Source: Campanula takesimana | Taxonomy: Eukaryota > Streptophyta > Magnoliopsida > Asterales > Campanulaceae | DNA length: 64,000 bases | Direction of reading: 5' to 3' | NCBI GenBank assembly: GCA_026119855.1 | Contig: JAOWBW010000442.1 | Location: forward strand, 868,001 to 932,000 | Part shown: one piece after another, positions 20,959-33,602 of the stretch | Layout of the letters: each line of letters begins with the position of its first letter | Position numbering within the stretch: the first letter of the stretch is position 1 | Made by a program: the position numbers and the translations under genes | The notes under the pieces: model-generated | What the model was told of the DNA's origin: nothing | The model's input: the letters and a program-made list of their open reading frames with translations, nothing else | The model's database searches: none

Positions 20959-23900
20959 TAATTTCTATCTGATCTCTGTCTTTCTCTCTTTGTTTAGATA
21001 TTAATCTTTTGTTATTTCTGGATAGGCTTACTGCTTATACAGACAAAATAAGTTAGATGATGCTTTGAAATGCTTGGAAGGCCTAGAAGAAAATTCTGCA
21101 ACAATGCTGTTAGAGTCCCAGATTTTATACCGACTTGGAAGAATGGAAGCTTCTGTGGATATATATCGGAAGCTCCAGAAATCCAAGATTGAATCGCTGG
21201 AAATCAACATTGTTGCTGGTTTGGTTTCAGCAGGGAAGGCTTCAGAAGTGCAAGGTGTGCTTGACTCATTGCGGGTTAAAGCAACTAGCAGCTTTGAATT
21301 GGCATACAATGTTGCCTGTGCATTGATTGAGAGTAACAAATACTCAGATGCTGATCAACTCCTGCTGTCATCTCGAAGGTGATACCTTAATTTGAAACCT
21401 TTCCTTTTGATTTTGTTGACCAAGGAAGAAAAAACATGTGGCTGACTTGGTGCCTCCTTTTCTGCTTATGATAAGATATCTCCTAACAAGCTTACTGCAT
21501 AATTCTTTGTGCCTCATTCTTATACTTCTGGATATTTGAACATATTTTTTCACGCTTTGGATCACTAATCTTATTCACGAACTTCCCTTTCTTTACTACT
21601 TCCTGACCATACCCCCACCTTGCCAGCAATATCCTATTTCAAAAAAAAAAAAAAAAAACAGTAGTAGTACTAGTGGCACAAAATGTTCACAAAATTTTGC
21701 TCACAAAATCCTGGCAATCATTAATTTGATGGTTATTTTTTAGGCCCAAGTATTACATGTTTTTAGGGGCAATCTTAAGATTTAGTATGTTTCTTTCTTC
21801 CATAAAAATGTGCTAGCTTTTACTGGGACGGAGGGAGTACTATTTTTGAGACTACATTTAGCTTACATAAAAATGTGGTAGTTTTTAGTTTCCTATGTTT
21901 CTTTCTTCCATTTCCTCTTTAGTCTCCTTGTTATTTATTTGCTTGCCATGTCTTGTGTGTCTCCTTCATGCCAAATAGTTTACTGTAATGGAGCTAATAA
22001 AGGTTTTGACAACATAGACAAGCCAATACTAGGCAAAGTTACTCCAGCCATGCTAAGATGTCTTCTGGCCTACCGCATGATACGTAGAGTAGTACATTTA
22101 TTGTGAGTAAATAGATCCCTTGGTATTCCATATCTTGCATGTCTACAAGGTGTGCAATGTACAACTGCACTGCTTAGTATGAAGTTTTGGAACTGTTGGA
22201 ATTTGTTTTGTGAACACTTGCATTAGATCAGGCATCATTGTATCAAGAAGGATGCTCCCGCTATACAGCATTTCCTAAAGCTGTGTTTATGCAAGTGCGT
22301 GGGTGCGCCTGCACATTAAGGGTGAAATTTTAAAACCCCTTAGGTAGTTGACCTCAATCTCGGTTGAATCCTACACAGTTTGAACTTTACAAGTGACACC
22401 ATGTGACTCACAGTAAGCTGAAAGCTTCTCATTGTCCGTTCAATTAAATGTAAATATACTTCAAACGTATTAGCATGTACTCTTTTAGTCCGGAAAAGGG
22501 ACATTTGCACCTCTTCCTCTTATGGGATTAGTTTTGCCACTTCAAAAATTCTGTGCCAAATGATACCACCACTCTGGACCACAAAACTAGTTGCGACTCT
22601 TACTCTCCATGGTCTAATTCCTGCTTCTTCTTTCCTCGTCCCATGGAATGGTCTCTTCCGGCTGCTCTTGCCTGCTTTGTCTGCCGTGAGAGACTACTTA
22701 GCCATATAATCCGCCGGTGTAGCACCCTGCTATTTATCATTATTACCATACTCTCTCTCTCTCTCTCTCTCCAATAATACACTTACTACGTTGAGTTACT
22801 TGAGTAGTCGTCAGCATGGTATATATTATCATATTTGAACATGCATTGTTGATGTTCCTTTTTTATTAGGCTATGCATAAGATTTTAGATGGAGATTCCG
22901 ACAATTTGTGACGATTTGCATATACTCCCTTTGCTCCACTCAAGTAGTACAATTTTGTATTTAATGTTTAACATGTGTATGTATCAAATCACCATTAAAC
23001 AAACATCTATTGTATTTTAGGTAACAAAATTTAAACTATAATGAAGTGCTATAATTATTACCCCTATAATATTCCAAAGACATACATTTGTGTCGACTTG
23101 GGATCAAACCCAAAAGGTCGAAAGAGGACTCTTTCCACGGCAAGGAGAGAGTATATTTTATGTTAGTTGAATTTTACAGTTAGTTGTGATTGTGTTTGCT
23201 GGGCTGCAATTTAGAGCCGTTTTTCATCTTGACTTAAGCTTATAAGAGTTCTTAGAGATAAAATGATCAAGACATTCTGGTACACCAGGAAAAAAAAATA
23301 AAAAAATACTTGGCCTTGTCTTGAAGCCTTTTGGTCTAATCATACTATTGAAAATCTAAAACTTGTTATTGGTACACCATCAACAATTGTATCAATAACA
23401 AGTTTTAGATTTTCATTAGGACAATTAAATCTACCTAAAATTATTGCTTAAATATTGCTCAAAGTTCCTTCGCACTAATAGTGAAAAAAAATAGGAAGAT
23501 CATTTTGGGACGGAGGGAGTACTAGAAAAACAAAATACCCTTCTTCTCCCGGCAACCCACCCAAAGATCTCCTCCCACATCGCCCCCTCCTATCCACCAA
23601 CCAACCCCATCCTCCCACCTAAAATACAAAAACACAAATCATTAATGAACAAACTAATCAATAGAACTTAAACATAAAATATGTCCATGAATGCAAAAGT
23701 TTTGGTGTCCTGCATATCACTAAAAGACAAACCAAAGAAAATCAATCCCGTTTATTGATATTCTTTCTCCCCAATTACAATGACCAACATAATTCTATAG
23801 TCAACGTTTCAAGCTTGTCAACATCTAAGTAATCAAAATACAAAATAGAGAAGCTCACACGACAAATTTAAATAAAATTTTGATTCAAGCGAGCAGTAGC

Positions 23901-26900
23901 AGAATGATCAACAAACGGATAGGATGCTACAAAGCCCTCACTAAGAGAACTAAGCGACCAAGACATGAAACATGACCCTGCCGAGAAACGTAATACATTT
24001 TAAAATAGTCAAATTTCAGTTATCTGAATAGATTGTCCATTTGGAGTAATGAATCAAACTCCAAATTCCATAGTTGAATCGGAAATCATAAAGCATGTGA
24101 ATAAAGGGCTTCAGTGGTGGCGGAAATTATGAAATCTCTAATGGGAGAGATGATGTGGAGATGTGGAGAAGATGGAGTCATCGGCCAGAGACAATGGCTT
24201 GCTTTGCAGTTCGGAATGAGGAGAGTGAGTGAGGTGCTGGGGTGGCGGATGCGTTGGTGGAGATTGAGGGGCTTTTTGTTTGGGTAGGCGTAATTAGGGG
24301 GGGGGGGTATGGGTTGATTAGTCATTTTATACCAATGTTGAGGGATATTGGTCATACTACCCCAAAGCTTATTTGAGATAACTCCATTGATGGTCTATGT
24401 TATTATATAATGAATGTTAGACATGTGTTATCACATGACCAACTTCTGTTAAAAATTGACGGCTAAGTTAACGGAGTGATGGCATTGGAAAAATTTAGTA
24501 GTTGGGTGAGGACATTGCAAAAAAAAAAATTAAAAAAAATGACCACATTTGAGAACCAGGTATAGTTAACTAACTGATCAAAATATCAATTTTCCATATT
24601 TATACATGGAGCAATGAAATATAAGTAATGAGATACAATACAAATGTTCTATTCTAGCCAACTTCCCATGCCAGCAAAGAACCTATATCATGACTGTCAC
24701 GGGTTCTTATGAATCTTAGTCTGATGTGAAAGGTCAGATTTTGAGAGTAACTACCTACTGACGGTGTCCGGTTCACTTTACTCAACATGGCATTAGAAGG
24801 CTTGATAGCATACTGTACTTACTATTGAAGGAGATTTTAAGAATTTTAGTCTCTGCTTCTTACCTTATGGGATGACTATACAGAGATCATACTTAAATTC
24901 ATGTTAGTAGAGGAACGTATTTCTAAAAACCTGTATTGAAAACTGGTGCATTAAGAACATGAAAGCTAACACCATTTCAGGAAATGCCAATGCAACCGAT
25001 ACCACTTATTCTTTTCTACGCTTGGAGTTCCTCCTTAATATTGTGATTCACTCCTTTTCATTGTGATTGTTTTATTTTAAGATTTTAATTTATAAATCTG
25101 AATCTTTGATATGATATCAATCAGACAGCGAGATAGAATGTGGTTTGGTAAGTCTCTATCATATGGCTTGGTGATTTTGAATGAAATGAGCTAATCTTGT
25201 TATTTATGCCGTTTGTTTTCGTTACACTTGTTGAAATTTGTAAAGCTGAAATGTATTACAGTGCTATTATTCTTCTTTTAAATCATACTTATGCATATGT
25301 TATATGTTTCCAGATTACTGAATATTTCTTGATTTTCGTAGCTTAGACAGAAAAGTATGTGCATCTTCTCATGTTTCCAACATTACTGGTCCTTGGATCT
25401 GATGGCTAGTAGAATGAGATTGATCAGACCCCATAATCTTAATATGACATCCATGATTCTCATTGAATTGTAATTATACAAGCTGCTAAAGATTAACCTA
25501 CAAAAATGTATGTATTCTTTGACAGAATTGGTCAGGAGACGCTGATGGAAGATAATTTAGCCGAGGACGAATTAGAGATTGAGTTAGCACCAGTAGCTGT
25601 ACAGTTGGCTTATGTTCAGCAGGTAATGTAATGGCATTAAAGTGCAAATATGTCTTTGACTCTTACATATTGAAGGATAAATTAGTTATATTGTGTAATA
25701 ATACTAGGGGTTTGGGAGGTGAAAGGTGTTGTCGAAACCAACTTGGGAAGGAAAAATGATAATACATTACTGTCAATGAGAGGGGTTGAAACTTTTTGGG
25801 AGGGAAGAGATCATGTGTAAAGTGCATAAAGAACAATAATGGGATGTGTAAAGGCATTGTGGAACTGGAAGCCAACTACCCCGTCCGTCCCAAAATGAAT
25901 GTCCATTTTAGGTTCGAGGGAAACGTAAGAAAGCTGAGATTTCAGTACTTTTAGTAGCATAAGTACATAAAAACCCTTGATGAACTCACCATATTGCATT
26001 ATTAGTGTAAGTGTGAATCAAAACTGGTTGTTTGATGATGGATGATTTAGTAACATCTCCAAAATTTAGACCTGGGGCAAGATTTTTGGGAAAATTGACA
26101 TTCAGTTTGGAACTGAGGGAGTAGTTTTTTAAGCCTTGGACGTGGCGGGAATTTTGGGTATTGTAGTTTTGAGTGTCGATGAGTTTTTGGTTTGATGATG
26201 TATTGGTGTATTTTTATTTTTTTTTTAAAAGAAAAATTATAATTAACCAAAAAACTGATGGCATTAAATAAGTATATTTTCCACATGCAACATTGATGAA
26301 TAACGTAGTCTTTTTTGTTTCAGCTCCTGGGAAACACACGAGAGGCCGCTGTATCGTACACAGACATTATCAAGCGAAATTTGGCAGATGAATCATCTAT
26401 TGCAGTAGCAATAAACAATTCAATTTCATTGAAGGGTTCTAAAGATATCTCAGATAGCTTACGGAAGCTTGACCGTTTAATAGAGAAAAGCAGTGGAGGT
26501 CAGAGTTTCCAGCTTACCCATGGATTAGACTTGAAACTTTCTTCTAAACAAAAAGAGGCAATATACACTAATCGGATGTTACTACTGCTTCACTCTAACA
26601 AGATGGACCAGGTAATAATAATTTCAAGATCCTGTATTTATTGTTCCAAAATACCCCCTCCCCCCGGCACGCCTTGTCATATCTAGCTTCTTTATGTGGT
26701 TCATACTCCCTTTGCCCCAAATTGATCTTCTCATCTGACTATTCCAATTTTTAGAGAATATTAACATTTGCTTCACTAGCCATGCTTTGCTTATGCACTT
26801 TTAAGCGTAAATTGTAGAATTAGGAAGAACTTTTTGGGACAATGAGAAATGGCAAATGAGAAGATCCTTTTGGGACGGAGGGAGTACTTCATTGTTACAT

Positions 26901-27880
26901 TTATGAAAACTTTACAGGCACGAGAGCTTGTTGCTGCCTTGCCAGACATGTTTCCAGGCAGTGTGACACCAGTGCTTCTTCAAGCTGCAGTTTTTGTGAA
27001 AGAAAACAAGGCTGGCAAAGCTGAAGAAATATTAGGGCAGTTTGCAGACAAGTTCCCTGACAAATCAAAGGTGGTTTTACTGGCAAGGGCACAAGTCGCT
27101 GCTGCAGCAGGGCACCCTCAAATAGCTTCAGAGTCTCTTGCAAAGATACCTGATATTCAACACATGCCTGCCACTGTGGCCACAATTGTCTCTCTAAAAG
27201 AACGTTGTGGAGATATCGATGGTGCCAGCTCAGTTGTTGATTCTGCCATCCAGTATTGGTCAAATGCCATGACTGAAGACAACAAGCTGAGTGTTATCAT
27301 TCAAGAGGCAGCTGCTTTCAAGCTCAAGCATGGTCGTAAGGAGGAGGCCTGTCGTCTATACGAGGAGCTTGTGAAAACCCATGGTAGCATCGAGGCATTG
27401 GTAGGGTTGATTCGTACTGCTGCTGATACAAACCTTGAGAAGGCGGAATTGTATGAGAAGCAATTGAAACCGTTGCCTGGTTTAAAGGCAGTTGATGTGG
27501 ATGCTTTGGAGAAGACTTATGGGGCGAAGCCTGTGGAAAATGGAGGGGTTTCTGAACCTTATGAAACAAAGAGCAAGGAGAAGGGGAAGAAGAAAAGGAA
27601 GAGAAAGCCAAAGTACCCGAAAGGGTTTGACCCTGGGAATCCAGGTCCACCACCGGATCCTGAAAGGTGGTTACCTAAGAGGGAGAGGTCTAGTTACAGA
27701 CCAAAGAGGAAGGATAAGAGGGCAGCTCAGGTTAGGGGTTCACAAGGTGCAGTTGCTAAAGAAGGTGCAAGTGGAGGGAGTTCAAAATCAAACCAACCAA
27801 CAAATAGCAAAGGGGGATCGCAAGCAGAGCAACCTAAGGCATCATCATCCAAGTCATCCAGGAAGAAATCGAGGAATTGA
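18784..27880 (+). CDS. SRP72: Signal recognition particle 72-kDa subunit (SRP72)
   Basis: Exons: 18784-18919, 18993-19132, 21026-21378, 25526-25622, 26324-26611 and 26918-27880. All are bounded by GT-AG and keep phase, giving 658 codons, the usual plant SRP72 length. SRP72 with SRP68 binds SRP RNA in the S domain and is needed for co-translational targeting to the endoplasmic reticulum. The N-terminal about 500 residues are TPR-like helical repeats (for example LNRHIQRSDFKQAVKVADQ and YRLGRMEASVDIYRKL). The C-terminal part is basic and disordered and holds the SRP72 RNA-binding motif KYPKGFDPGNPGPPPDPERW at about residues 570-589. The start codon is the first ATG after the leader and gives MAPKAKEKQK. 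Introns 2 and 3 (1.9 and 4.1 kb) are filled with MITEs. A Stowaway element ends 33 bp before exon 6. Nothing suggests a pseudogene. Confidence 0.95.
19133..21025 (+). other. SRP72 intron 2 with MITEs
   Basis: Contains a left-truncated hairpin Stowaway copy (about 19346-19512), a complete Stowaway (20619-20918) and a TA microsatellite (20924-20956). At 19640-19690 AGAGCGGTGGACTTCC followed by GAGTTTGAATC is faintly tRNA-SINE-like. The rest shows nothing recognisable. Confidence 0.6.
20619..20918. mobile_element. Stowaway-type MITE in SRP72 intron 2
   Basis: Ends are CTCCTCCGTCCCATAACTAT and the complement of ATAGTTATCGGACGGAGGGAG, so the terminal repeats match over about 20 bp. It is about 300 bp long, with TA on the left. 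Confidence 0.75.
21379..25525 (+). other. SRP72 intron 3, 4.1 kb
   Basis: Contains an (A)n tract (21640-21658), a fragment ending GGGACGGAGGGAGTA at 21838, a CT microsatellite (22752-22772), a hairpin Stowaway copy (about 23341-23519), and a G-run near 24298-24308. The stretches 21840-22920 and 23521-25525 show no gene or element I can name. Confidence 0.6.
23341..23519. mobile_element. Hairpin Stowaway MITE, left-truncated, in SRP72 intron 3
   Basis: Carries the family's internal palindrome, GAAAATCTAAAACTTGTTATTG and its complement (quoted in part), and the right end TTTTGGGACGGAGGGAG. The left terminus is missing or diverged. Confidence 0.7.
26706..26884. mobile_element. Stowaway MITE next to SRP72 exon 6
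   Basis: The 179-bp element starts CTCCCTTTGCCCCAAATTGA, ends TTTTGGGACGGAGGGAG, and is flanked by TA on both sides. It lies 33 bp before exon 6, so it may overlap the branch-point region of intron 5. Related copies are at 28093, 28670 and 30526. Confidence 0.85.
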
Positions 27881-28092
27881 ATATGAAAAAATCAAAAATC
27901 AAAGTTTTGAATGAAGGTTGATTCCAAGAGTTTAGAAAGAAAGCCACTGCAGATGTTGAACCTTTGTTTTGTCATTCTGTTTTCTATTAAACTCACATAG
28001 CTTCTTTGAACTCTCCTGGACTTGGTTACTTATGTGTTGCTGAAAGTTTTTTAACAATTGAGATTAACTTTCTGGATTTTATCTTTGATATA

Positions 28093-28269
28093 CTCCCTCC
28101 GACCCAAAATGATCTTCCTATTTGTCACTTTTCATTGTCCCAAAAAGTTCTCATTTTTACAATTTAGGCTTAAAAGTGCATAAATAAAACATGACTAGTG
28201 TAGCAAGTGCTCATATCCTTAAAAAAAATTGAATAGTCAAATATGAAGATTATTTTGGGACGGAGGGAG
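28093..28269. mobile_element. Stowaway MITE downstream of SRP72
   Basis: Starts CTCCCTCCGACCCAAAATGA and ends ATTTTGGGACGGAGGGAG. About 177 bp, same family as 26706-26884 but in opposite orientation. Confidence 0.85.
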
Positions 28270-28669
28270 GAAGTAGTCAATACCTCCCAAAAGCCAAAGG
28301 TAGCAAACATTAATTTTTACAGAGAAGTTTTAAGTTGGGTTATTTTTTGAGCATTTCCCATTTCTTAAATAAAATTAAAACAGTTAGCTTGGTTCATAAA
28401 TGTGGAAGGAATGCATTGTATTTATGAAATGAAATGAAATGAAATTGGGGGTAGAAGAAGACAAGGCCCACCCCCACGTAGCCATATTTAAGGGCTTTTG
28501 GACTTGTCTCTCTACCGACCTCTTTTTATAACTACTCTTCCAAAATTCTTCCCATCAAATATGGGGTTGGGTTGCCCCACTTATTTTTGGTACTTGATAA
28601 TTTTGCTTTACTTTTCTCTTCATTCATTTTCTTCTCCAATATGCTGATTTTATTTTCCTTACCATATTA

Positions 28670-28814
28670 CTTCCTCCCAGTTTCAAAATTATCTTTTTTT
28701 ATTTTATTCGACTATTCATTTTTTTAAAAGAATATAAAAACTTGGTTTTCTAGTCATGTTTTATTTATACACTTTTAAGCTTAAATTATACTGTACATTT
28801 TTGGGCGGAGGGAG
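28670..28814. mobile_element. Stowaway MITE
   Basis: Starts CTTCCTCCCAGTTTCAAAAT, ends TTTTTGGGCGGAGGGAG, with TA on both sides. About 145 bp. Confidence 0.75.
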
Positions 28815-29990
28815 TATTGTTATTAGCAATGTTTATGGTCAAACGCTCCATCAAAACTTGATGATCGATAGATAGCAAGCAAACAATTTCAACATGTGAT
28901 TCTCTTCCTGCTTCTTTCTATCATCATACTCAAAACAGTTTCGCCCAGTACTATTTTCTTAGAGTTGACAAACTCAAAATGAACGCATCAACATTTTTTT
29001 TATTACTTTTTTCTTTTTTTCTTTTTCTTTGAGGAGGGAGGGGGAATTATTTGCAATGATATAGAAGTGAGTTACTTTACGATTAGGAGGTCAAAAGGAA
29101 ATCTCGTGGTCATATCTATGTATGTGTGAATGAGATATAAGAAAAAGTGGGAGCATTAAAATAAAATAATAATAATAATAATAATAGTTCATGACAAACG
29201 TTTTATCCCGACTTGTACTATATAATGATGGGCTTATGGAGTCTGTATGGACAACAAACAATTTAAATCTAGCATGGTTATTGATTAACACTCATTATGT
29301 TTTTAAATTTTAAATAATACATTACTCCCTCTGTCCCTTTTTTTAACGTTTACAAGTTTATGTAACCAAAATTTGGTTCTCTTTGTTATAATGATTACGT
29401 GTATCTTTATAATCTGACACGCATTCCCTTTACAACTATAAAATATAAGGTCTTCTGAGTATAAATATTGAGGTAAAAATTATTAGTGAGGTAGAGAATA
29501 GTGAGTGAGTTTGTTGATGTGAATATTATAAGTATGTGTCATTAAATAAAACACATTATAAACTTTTCATTTTGAGATTTTTCAATTTTAAGTTAGACAC
29601 TTAAAATAAGTAATATTGCCACATGAACAGGTAAGCTCAGGCCTAATAAATCAAAGTTGCTCAATGTTAACAAGTAGCTGATGTAATGTAATGCTATAAA
29701 AAGTGGTAAAGAAAGAAAGAAAGAAAGAAAATGGGTTGGTGATTGACCGACCTTGATATTGATATTGATTCAGATAATCAAGTCAATTTGATTTTGTTAG
29801 TACTATTTTGGACATGGCATATTGTTATGTCGTTCTGCTCAACTGCCATTAATTTTTTATACCCTACCCAAATACTCCATTCATCACCATATATATATAT
29901 CAACTACTGTACTACTTACAAAACAATTGGAAGCATGCAAAGCAGTTGACCCAACGCTACTTCCTCCCTTCATACTAGCACTAAATTATA

Positions 29991-30231
29991 CGCCCCCTGT
30001 CTCAGACTAAGTTCTTATTTTCCTTTTTGGTTTGTTCCAAACTGGAGTAAGATTCTTAGTTGTTTTATTACCTAAAATGGACAATGAGACTCACTTGTCA
30101 TTCTCACAACAAAAACTTTCTACCAACTTTCTCTCTCCTACCTTCTCTTTACTTTTCATACTCACAACATTTACTTTTTCTTAATCTCCGTGTAAAGTCA
30201 AACTAAAAACCTTAGTCCGGGACGGAGGGAG
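29991..30231. mobile_element. Stowaway-type MITE
   Basis: Starts CGCCCCCTGTCTCAGACTAA and ends TTAGTCCGGGACGGAGGGAG. The inner parts of the ends (CAGACTAAG and CTTAGTCCG) are complementary. TA lies on both sides. Confidence 0.75.
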
Positions 30232-30525
30232 TACTCCAGTATCATCTGGAAATACAAGTTTGACCAAAATTAATTATTTAATTTAAATAAATAAATTAAT
30301 GTGTCAGTTCTACTTGACGCAAGCAACTTCATTTTCATTTGTAGCAACTTATATCAATCTGTTATTATCACTTAGTGAAAATCTAGACAAAAACTTGTTT
30401 TTACACTCGTTTTAAAGTAAAACATGTTTTCATCTCTTTATGTAAAACAAAATCTCTTAATATAAAACATGTAGTGTAAAACAAGTTTTTCATAAAACTG
30501 ACTCTATCACTTATGCTACTATATA

Positions 30526-30685
30526 CTCCCTCCGTCCCAAAATGATCTTCGCGTTTGACTATTCAAATTTTTTAAGGATATGAACACTTGCTTAACTAGT
30601 CTACTTTGTTTAAGACTAAAATGTAGAAATGTGAAGAATTTTTTGGGACAATGAGAAATGGCAAATGAGAAGATCATTTTAGATA
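30526..30685. mobile_element. Stowaway MITE with decayed right end
   Basis: Starts CTCCCTCCGTCCCAAAATGA. The interior matches 26706-26884 (GGGACAATGAGAAATGGCAA). The right end has decayed to ATCATTTTAGATAG. Confidence 0.7.
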
Positions 30686-30905
30686 GATCTATCATTAGTA
30701 AGAAAAAAGAAAAAACATTAATGATATTGGTGCATAGTCGATAGTTTTAGTGTCAAAAAATGGCACATAATCTCTCACGTTTTATTCAACTGAGACCATA
30801 ATTATAACATTACAATCTCTGCAAATAGGGGTATTATAGACCCGGTGCCTACTTTTTGACATTCGTACAAAATTGATGTTAAATTTCTACTACTATAGTA
30901 TATTG

Positions 30906-31579
30906 TAGGGGTGATCATGATCCGGTCTAGTCCATTTTTTGACAAAATATCACAGAATCAGAACTGGAACTAATACTTTGGTTTTCTAAAAATTTAGAAC
31001 CAGAGCCAAACCAATACTTGTGTGAACCAACACACTGGTTCTAGTTCCACTGGTCTGGTCTGGTTCTACAATTTATTAATCATTTGAAGTTTATTTCTTT
31101 TCAAACTTTTTTAAATCACTACATTGACACGATCAAACACAAATATAAACTTAAGATTAACTATTAATGTAGATAAACCCCCCAAAAAAACTGAAGTACC
31201 GCAAATTCTACGACCAAATGTCTCAATTCACAAAATATAATCACTATAGTATTAAATATTACGACTTTTGATTAACAAACAAAAAGAAACATATTGATCA
31301 TCTTAAACATAGTTACATGGGTCTTTTTTTAAAAACAATTTAAATGGGCTATTAAAAAATTATAATACAAAAGTAAGTATATAATTTTATTTACTATAAG
31401 ATAATACATATAAAATAAATATGTAGTATTTGTGCTCAACTGGTCTGGTCCGGTTCTAACCATAATTAATTTTACCAAGAACCAGGACCGAACCAATATA
31501 CTGGTCTGGTTCGATTTTTACTGATATGGTCCGATTCTTTTGATCCGATCAGGTTCCAAAAAAATTTTGCTCACCCCTA
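30906..31579. mobile_element. Non-autonomous hAT element, 674 bp
   Basis: Ends are TAGGGGTGATCA and TGCTCACCCCTA. The flanks GTATATTG (30898-30905) and ATATATTG (31580-31587) agree in 7 of 8 bases, the hAT-type 8-bp duplication. The interior has subterminal GGTCTGGTTC-type repeats and no coding capacity. Confidence 0.85.
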
Positions 31580-31742
31580 ATATATTGTATCTCACATTTT
31601 TTCCTTACAATAGGAAAAGTATTATTATATATTAATAATAATATCATCATTAATAAGTTTTAAATTTTTATTAATAAGAATTTAATTAATATAAAATAAT
31701 TGCTCAACATTTATTCTTTAAATAAAAATACCGAGGATGTAC

Positions 31743-31775
31743 CTTGGAGTTGGAGTTGGAGTTGGAGTTGGAGTA
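31743..31775. repeat. GTTGGA hexamer microsatellite
   Basis: About five tandem TTGGAG units. Confidence 0.9.
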
Positions 31776-32277
31776 AGGATAGTAGATAGGAATTAGGTGA
31801 GGGGGTAAGTGTATTTCCATTATCCGTTTTTTTAAAGCAATTTTCCCATTATCCATCAACTTAAACAAATGGTGAATTCAGGAATACGTACTCGCTTATT
31901 ATAATCATGGAGTAGTATAACTGTCACTTAGCATTTAAAGTAAATCTATTTAATTATAGCAATTTTATTTTTAAAAAAATAAAAACTTTACTATAATTAC
32001 ATAAATTCACTACTATACTTAATTCTATTCTATGCCCTGAGCACATATGTTAAAAAATAGTTTAAATATTTTAGAAAAATGAAACTTTATTTAAAAATTG
32101 AATATTTACTAGTAGTACTATCTATTTATAAAGCTTGCATCATACCCATAACAACTACACCAATTTTAATAATACATTTTTTGTCTTAAACTGCATTTAA
32201 TTATTATTCTTTTCAATTTAAATTATTTTACATATTTATTATTTATTATGAAACAAACAAAAAAAAATGTATCCCTC

Positions 32278-32865
32278 TTAAAAAACCCATGTTTTTCCGA
32301 CTATGTCCCTATATCCCATGCTGCTTTCTGCAGTCAAACTTGATGACTGAGATTCTGTACTTGCACCACTCGTCTTTCGGTGCAGTTCTCTGGTCTTCAG
32401 ACTAGTCTTTACGTGATCTAGAGTAATTGTCTCTTTATTTATACATGAATTAACATATGACTCATATGACAGCGGTAGAGACACCAATAGAATTAGAGCA
32501 ACATCTTCATCATCGATTTTAACCTCTATATTACGAAATTCAAGTAATAATGTAGAAAATCGATCTAGGTGTTCCTTAGTAGGCATACCTTTAGACATCC
32601 ACATATTAAATAATTTCTTCTTCATATACAACTTGTTGGTCAGAGACTGTGAGAGACTGTGTCAGGAACATTTTCTCCAACGTCAGCCACAAGTCCCTTG
32701 TAGTTTTCTGATCTGCTACATCTGCTAGGATTTCATCATCAAGACACATGATGATTTGTGAATGAGCCTTCTCATCCAACACTAATAGATCTGCAGCTTT
32801 TTTCTTCTCCGATTCTTCAAATGTGGGAACGGCTTCTGCCTTGCCTTTTGGATCCTTCCAATCCT
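32278..32865 (-). pseudogene. Copia gag fragment (UBN2-type)
   Basis: Minus-strand translation reads DWKDPKGKAEAVPTFEESEK, then LDDEILADVADQKTTRDLW and, after a frameshift, KKKLFNMWMSKG, HLDRFSTLLLEF, EDVALILLVSLPLSYESYVN and TSLKTRELHRK. This is the copia gag domain. Reading on to the right is blocked by the inserted 32871-36023 element. The remainder of this copia (primer-site relic and LTR) resumes at 36029. The protein's first part is deleted and it is frameshifted. Confidence 0.8.
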
Positions 32866-33602
32866 AGGCTTGATGTAGCACGAGGCACGGCTCAGCAAAC
32901 GAGGGCCAAGATGAAGCAAAAGTCTGACCGAAACAGCAGCAACAAGCCCGATCGGACCAAGGATAGTAACCCGACCGGACCTGAGAAAGGTCCGACCGCA
33001 CCAGTGTCAATGCCCGACCGGATCAGCAAGGCCACCCAACCAGACCAGCATTGTTACCCGCCCGGACCAACAGCACCTGACGATACGTCTTTCACGACGT
33101 TGAAGTTCGGAACGTGTTTTCTTTTAATTATTCCTTATTTGTTTTGGTTTACTTTTTAAAGTCCTTTTTAGAGTAGTTTTTTTTTATTGTTCGAGTATAA
33201 ATACTCTTTTACTTCTTTTGTATTGAACACGTTTTTATTTTATTAATTCCAGAATTTCTTTGCAATTAGTTATCCCTTTTTCACCTCCTTTATTTTCTTT
33301 AGTCAGGAATTTCGTTGAAATTCTTCTTGGGAATCCTTATTCCTTGCAGAATAATTGGTTTCGATCAATTATTAGTTACTATTCCGTTGCGTCTTCACAT
33401 CAGTTGGTATCAGAAAAAGACGATCCTTGGACGATGGCTAACGAGGACATACAAACCATTCTTGCTAGTAACGCCGCTCTTACACGTTCGATGGAATAAC
33501 AAGCACGTTTGTTGGAGCAACAAGCAACGCGTCAAGATGCATTTTTGACGGCACAAGCAACGAGACGAGATGAGCTTTTGACAGCGATTGGGCGATTAGC
33601 AG

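Larger units (their letters stand above)
27881..32277. other. Intergenic region between SRP72 and the middle retrotransposon cluster
   Basis: Holds the SRP72 3' UTR, several Stowaway MITEs and a non-autonomous hAT (listed separately). Short repeats are (AAATG)n near 28425, (AAGA)n near 29708, and a GTTGGA hexamer run at 31743-31775. A left MITE end CTCCCTCTGTCCC lies at about 29324 without a clear partner. No gene is seen. Confidence 0.6.

Noticed and set aside
22560..22800. Possible captured gene fragment in SRP72 intron 3
   Set aside because: GC-richer than its surroundings, but no frame gave a recognisable protein and no ends were found.
26901..27263. 120-codon minus-strand ORF opposite SRP72 exon 6
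   Set aside because: Antisense of a confirmed coding exon.
33260..33548. Two ORFs across the TR-GAG left LTR
   Set aside because: They read through LTR and primer site. Only the last 22 codons (MANEDIQ and on) are the broken gag start.
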